A DNA stretch of 41,039 nt, taken from contig CAJOOA010000035.1 of the NCBI GenBank assembly GCA_905236055.1, positions 1 through 41,039 of the forward strand. Reading direction: 5' to 3'. The position numbers were made by a program, and so were the translations under genes. The notes beneath the pieces are model-generated. The model had not been told where the DNA came from and searched no databases. It was given only the letters and a program-made list of their open reading frames with translations. Below are positions 40,156 through 41,039 of this stretch, one piece after another; position 1 is the stretch's first letter; the number at the start of each line of letters is the position of its first letter. The stretch comes from Candidatus Gastranaerophilales bacterium. GTDB lineage: Bacteria; Cyanobacteriota; Vampirovibrionia; Gastranaerophilales; Gastranaerophilaceae.

Positions 40156-40836
40156 CTATACTTGTTTACTACAGTCAATGCTTTTGGCTTCTGCAAATAA
40201 ATCTAATTGCTTATTAATCTTTCTTGCAATTACATCATATAAACCTTTTGACGGGACAGGAAACCAACTATCACCTCCAAATGTAAAACCAATTTCGTTT
40301 AGCTCTTTCTTCATTATCCTATCACGCTCTTTTGCTAATTCTACCTCAGTAGTTTTACCCCCGAGCGAGGAGTCTAAAGAAACTGTGTCCACTACGGAAG
40401 GAGCCCATTCCGCTAATTCTGTAGTAGCTTTCTCCCCATAGATTTCTGTGCTTGGCAGTTTAGATTTTAGTTTTACATAAATATTTCTGAAGTTCATAAA
40501 ACTACTGGTAGCGCGACAATTATGCACCATGTCTCTAAGGTTGCATTCAAAATTAACAGAAAAATCTTCTACTTCATTGGTAGGCATGATTTTAAAGTAT
40601 TTATCTGCAAGAGCTTTTCCGGTCTTTGGTAACTTGTCGTAACCTATTAGTTCTCTCAAATTAATCTTTTTTTTACAAAATTCAATTACCTTATCAGCTA
40701 TTTCATTACCACAATGAAGTTTTAATTCTTTAATATACCCCTCAGTAAGTTGTATATGACCAAAAGTTGGTTTGTTTTCACAACTTTTACGGTTATTATT
40801 GTTGTAGTTGTAATTTGTAATTGCTCGTATTTTCAT
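40156..40836 (-). CDS. Tagged protein, unknown function
   Basis: 226 residues. Start MKIRAITNYNYNNNN, then PTFGH at about 23-27: the tag again, with a run of Asn. The body is helical and lysine-rich with four cysteines (KLHCGNEI, EFCKKK, FECNLRD, HNCRATS) and ends in DCSKQV. A segment around 185-200 (FTFGGDSWFPVPSKG) is Gly/Trp-rich. No signal peptide, membrane segment or known fold. Ribosome site AAGGAG. Neighbour of a second tagged gene, so they may work together, but there is no direct evidence. Confidence 0.75.
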   Translation of the reverse strand: MKIRAITNYNYNNNNRKSCENKPTFGHIQLTEGYIKELKLHCGNEIADKVIEFCKKKINLRELIGYDKLPKTGKALADKYFKIMPTNEVEDFSVNFECNLRDMVHNCRATSSFMNFRNIYVKLKSKLPSTEIYGEKATTELAEWAPSVVDTVSLDSSLGGKTTEVELAKERDRIMKKELNEIGFTFGGDSWFPVPSKGLYDVIARKINKQLDLFAEAKSIDCSKQV

Positions 40837-40962
40837 TAATATACTCCTTATAATATATCATTTATGTTATGTTATAAAACCCCTGAAAATAAAATTTGCT
40901 AGTTTGGATGTTGATTTTTAAAAATAAAGTAAATTATTCGTGTGTTTACCAAGGTGTAAAAC

Positions 40963-40991
40963 TTGTCATAGGTTTTTGTTTATGATACTCT
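40963..40991 (+). promoter_or_regulatory. Promoter of the gene at the right edge
   Basis: TTGTCA (40963-40968), 17-bp spacer, extended TG-A-TACTCT (-10 at 40986-40991). Transcription would start near 40998, giving a leader of about 34 nt with AAGGAGAG. Confidence 0.5.
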
Positions 40992-41031
40992 GTAAATGTT
41001 TAATAATTACTTGTTTTCAAGGAGAGAATAG

Positions 41032-41039
41032 ATGAACGG
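41032..41039 (+). CDS. First codons of a gene cut by the window edge
   Basis: An ATG with AAGGAGAG 5 nt in front and a promoter about 40 nt upstream. Only Met-Asn-Gly can be read, so no product is named. Confidence 0.5.

Overview
The window is AT-rich bacterial chromosome with no rRNA, CRISPR array or insertion sequence. The best lineage guess is a non-photosynthetic, fermentative relative of cyanobacteria (Gastranaerophilales / Melainabacteria type, gut-associated). This rests on a diderm envelope (LptA/LptC/LptD-like proteins, TolC-like protein), strictly anaerobic enzymes (PflA, HydE) and several small proteins with an Asn-rich N-terminus ending in an F-x-G motif, which I recall as typical of that group. 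It is an inference, not a sequence match.

Layout. 1-4357: 5'-complete part of an ADP-forming acyl-CoA synthetase, divergent from ftsH, a small membrane protein and a PAP2 phosphatase. 4369-8417 (minus): class II aldolase, LptD-like barrel protein, M23 murein hydrolase and a 34-residue membrane protein. 8571-14198: a multi-pass membrane protein of unknown family, a minus-strand cluster (pflA, a Cys-containing unknown, a DAACS symporter), a solo ribbon-helix-helix regulator and hydE. 14289-17363: tagged small proteins, pgi, a secreted Cys-rich protein and tRNA-Arg(CCU). 17481-20789: a binding-protein/TolC fusion divergent from a TetR regulator with a perfect palindromic operator. 20782-24821: rlmD, a DEDDh exonuclease, two thioredoxin-fold proteins and rfbA. 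24907-31160: nagA, an lptC-lptA-TPR operon and clpC. 31228-35849: fabG/fabD, two unknowns and a MetE-like protein. 35920-39487: rplI, a small phage-like island (broken gene, small basic protein, S24 repressor, palindromic operator), a LipM-like octanoyltransferase and dgt. 39582-41039: two tagged proteins and the first codons of a further gene.

How the genes fit together. PflA, HydE and the acyl-CoA synthetase suggest pyruvate to acetyl-CoA plus formate, H2 metabolism through an [FeFe] hydrogenase, and acetate formation with ATP gain. Pgi, NagA, RfbA and the aldolase handle sugars. The Lpt proteins, M23 hydrolase, PAP2 phosphatase, FabD/FabG and TolC fusion build or service a double-membrane envelope.

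The most unusual signals are: (1) a shared N-terminal tag on otherwise unrelated small proteins, possibly also on NagA; (2) at least six genes whose predicted -10 box ends exactly 6 nt before the ATG with no Shine-Dalgarno, i.e. predicted leaderless mRNAs; (3) a phage-like gene split at a run of nine T, either broken or read by slippage; (4) the binding-protein/TolC fusion and its regulatory region.
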